Of a stretch of DNA of 64,000 bases, positions 62,901 to 64,000 are shown in pieces (position 1 is the stretch's first letter; each line of letters starts with the position of its first letter). Source of the DNA: Epichloe hybrida. Taxonomy: Eukaryota; Ascomycota; Sordariomycetes; Hypocreales; Clavicipitaceae. The stretch lies in the NCBI GenBank assembly GCA_019022495.1, contig JAFEKR010000015.1, positions 744,001 to 808,000 of the forward strand, read 5' to 3'. The position numbers and the translations under genes were made by a program. Below the pieces are notes generated by a model that saw only the letters and a program-made list of their open reading frames with translations, had not been told where the DNA came from and did not search any database.

Positions 62901-64000
62901 ATTAATTATAGCTAAATCTCTTAATAAAAACCATTAAAAACTTCCTAATGTTACTACTATTATAAGGGCAAGCATCCTAGAAGTTAAGCTTTTAGTAATA
63001 AAGACTATAGACTAGTTTAACTACACTAAGTTCTTTCCTCCGTTTATTAGTAAAGACCACGTAGGTGTTCTAAAGATTATTTAATCTTATATTCGGGCTA
63101 ATACTAATAACTTCTATTTTGTAGTATAAGTTCCTTTTTGCCTTCTAGGTTCGGGGCAGGATTAATATTAGTAATAGTAGTGTTCCTTTATATATAGAGA
63201 TTACCCTCTAACCTTCTAAACATTCCCTAGAAGGGGCTCCTCCCTATCTAATTACCGCTATAAAGAGAACTAAATTACTAAAGGATTTTATAAGAAGCTA
63301 CACTAAAGCAAATAGTGTCTTAGCCCTTACTATTAAAAACAAATATTATTACTTAGTTCTTATTCCTACTAAGATAGCTTATCCTAATAGGTACTTCTTA
63401 CACGCTCTTTTATAGCGTCCTAAGCGTTATTATACTTTGCTAGTGTCTATGTTTAGTAAATTAAATAGTATTTTCTATACTAACTGCTTAAACTTATATA
63501 TATAGTATATTACCTTCTTTAGTAAGCATATATGCTTCCCCTTCTATAGCTATGTCTTACTTTCTAGGGTTAGCAAAGGTATATGTAGTAATTATATCTA
63601 GAATAGGTCTTATGTAGCTAGCTATAAATAGCGCTTTACCTCTAGGTATTACCTTTAGTCTTCCTAAGAGAGAGCTCTTATGCCTTTCTTAGGAAAAGAG
63701 TGGTTTACTAAAGTAGTAAAGACCCTTCTACTTAATCCGAACACTATTAATTCTAATAACTCTCCTTACTTAGTAGTAAATATACCTTCTCCCTTCCTAA
63801 ATTATTTATAAATAATAGAGAAAATCAGAGAAAATAAATTTAGTCTATAGTATAGGATTTTAAGGAAATAAAAGAAAAGAGGAAAGGGGTAGGTAGTCCT
63901 ATAGTTAATAGACTTATGCCTTAATTACTTAATCTCTAGTATTAGAACAAAACTTTACTTAGTTTCTAAAATGAAAACAAAGGAAAATAATGTTTAATCT
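59902..64000 (-). mobile_element. Interior of an unclassified, probably minus-strand element
   Basis: About 4.1 kb of mutated repeat DNA with an A-rich stretch at 60100-60210. The minus strand has long coding-like stretches broken only at probable Gln/Trp codons, for example VHEFLRKACKTLSKD near 62040 and RVIRQEQVHSYKTLAK near 60630. I recognise no RT, RNase H, integrase or known transposase motif. An LTR element is inferred from the putative LTR and polypurine tract; a large DNA transposon is the alternative. Confidence 0.4.

Overview
This window comes from a filamentous ascomycete (Pezizomycotina, plausibly Hypocreales by gene type; inference). Evidence: two intron-bearing host genes with GT..AG introns of 56-85 nt (one of about 530 nt), large LTR retrotransposons, and the mark of repeat-induced point mutation (RIP). 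The mark is long TA-rich tracts almost lacking CA, with TAA/TAG where CAA, CAG or TGG is expected in every transposon frame.

Layout. 1-2461 (-): N-terminal 600 codons of a secreted GH3 beta-glucosidase, running off the left edge. 2462-5412: balanced-composition intergenic DNA. 5413-36396: a Ty1/copia element (copia1) opened by nested insertions. 36567-46195 (-): a Ty3/gypsy chromovirus (GypB) holding one hAT-like element. 46201-48782: intergenic DNA and the complete C-14 sterol reductase gene erg24 (-). 49191-64000: more mutated repeats, with a third GypA copy (49573-56173, -), a truncated copia2 copy (57767-59443) and the end of an unclassified LTR-like element (59444-64000).

Inside copia1: a 434-bp MITE (8500-8933) and chromovirus GypA-1 (10157-35197). 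Inside GypA-1: a second copy of the same family (GypA-2, 11726-18325), a miniature LTR element (20562-23170) with hAT-like element A inside it (20880-22920), copia2-A (24256-31324) with a 325-bp TRIM inside it (28603-28927), and hAT-like element B (32624-34761). Eleven insertions have intact target-site duplications. Subtracting the inserts restores sensible lengths: GypA-1 6602 bp against 6600 and 6601 for its sisters, copia1 5495 bp, copia2-A 6739 bp, GypB 7812 bp, miniature LTR element 560 bp. Without the insertions the bgl-erg24 gap would be about 4 kb.

Most interesting signals: (1) three hAT-like elements with homologous ends whose subterminal pentamer differs only in its last base (TGTAA, TGTAG, TGTAT); (2) Tf1-style self-priming complementarity in three LTR families with unrelated sequences, including the miniature element, which looks like a satellite of GypA; (3) a TRIM primed by the anticodon arm of initiator tRNA-Met; (4) an antisense reading frame open in all three mutated GypA copies.
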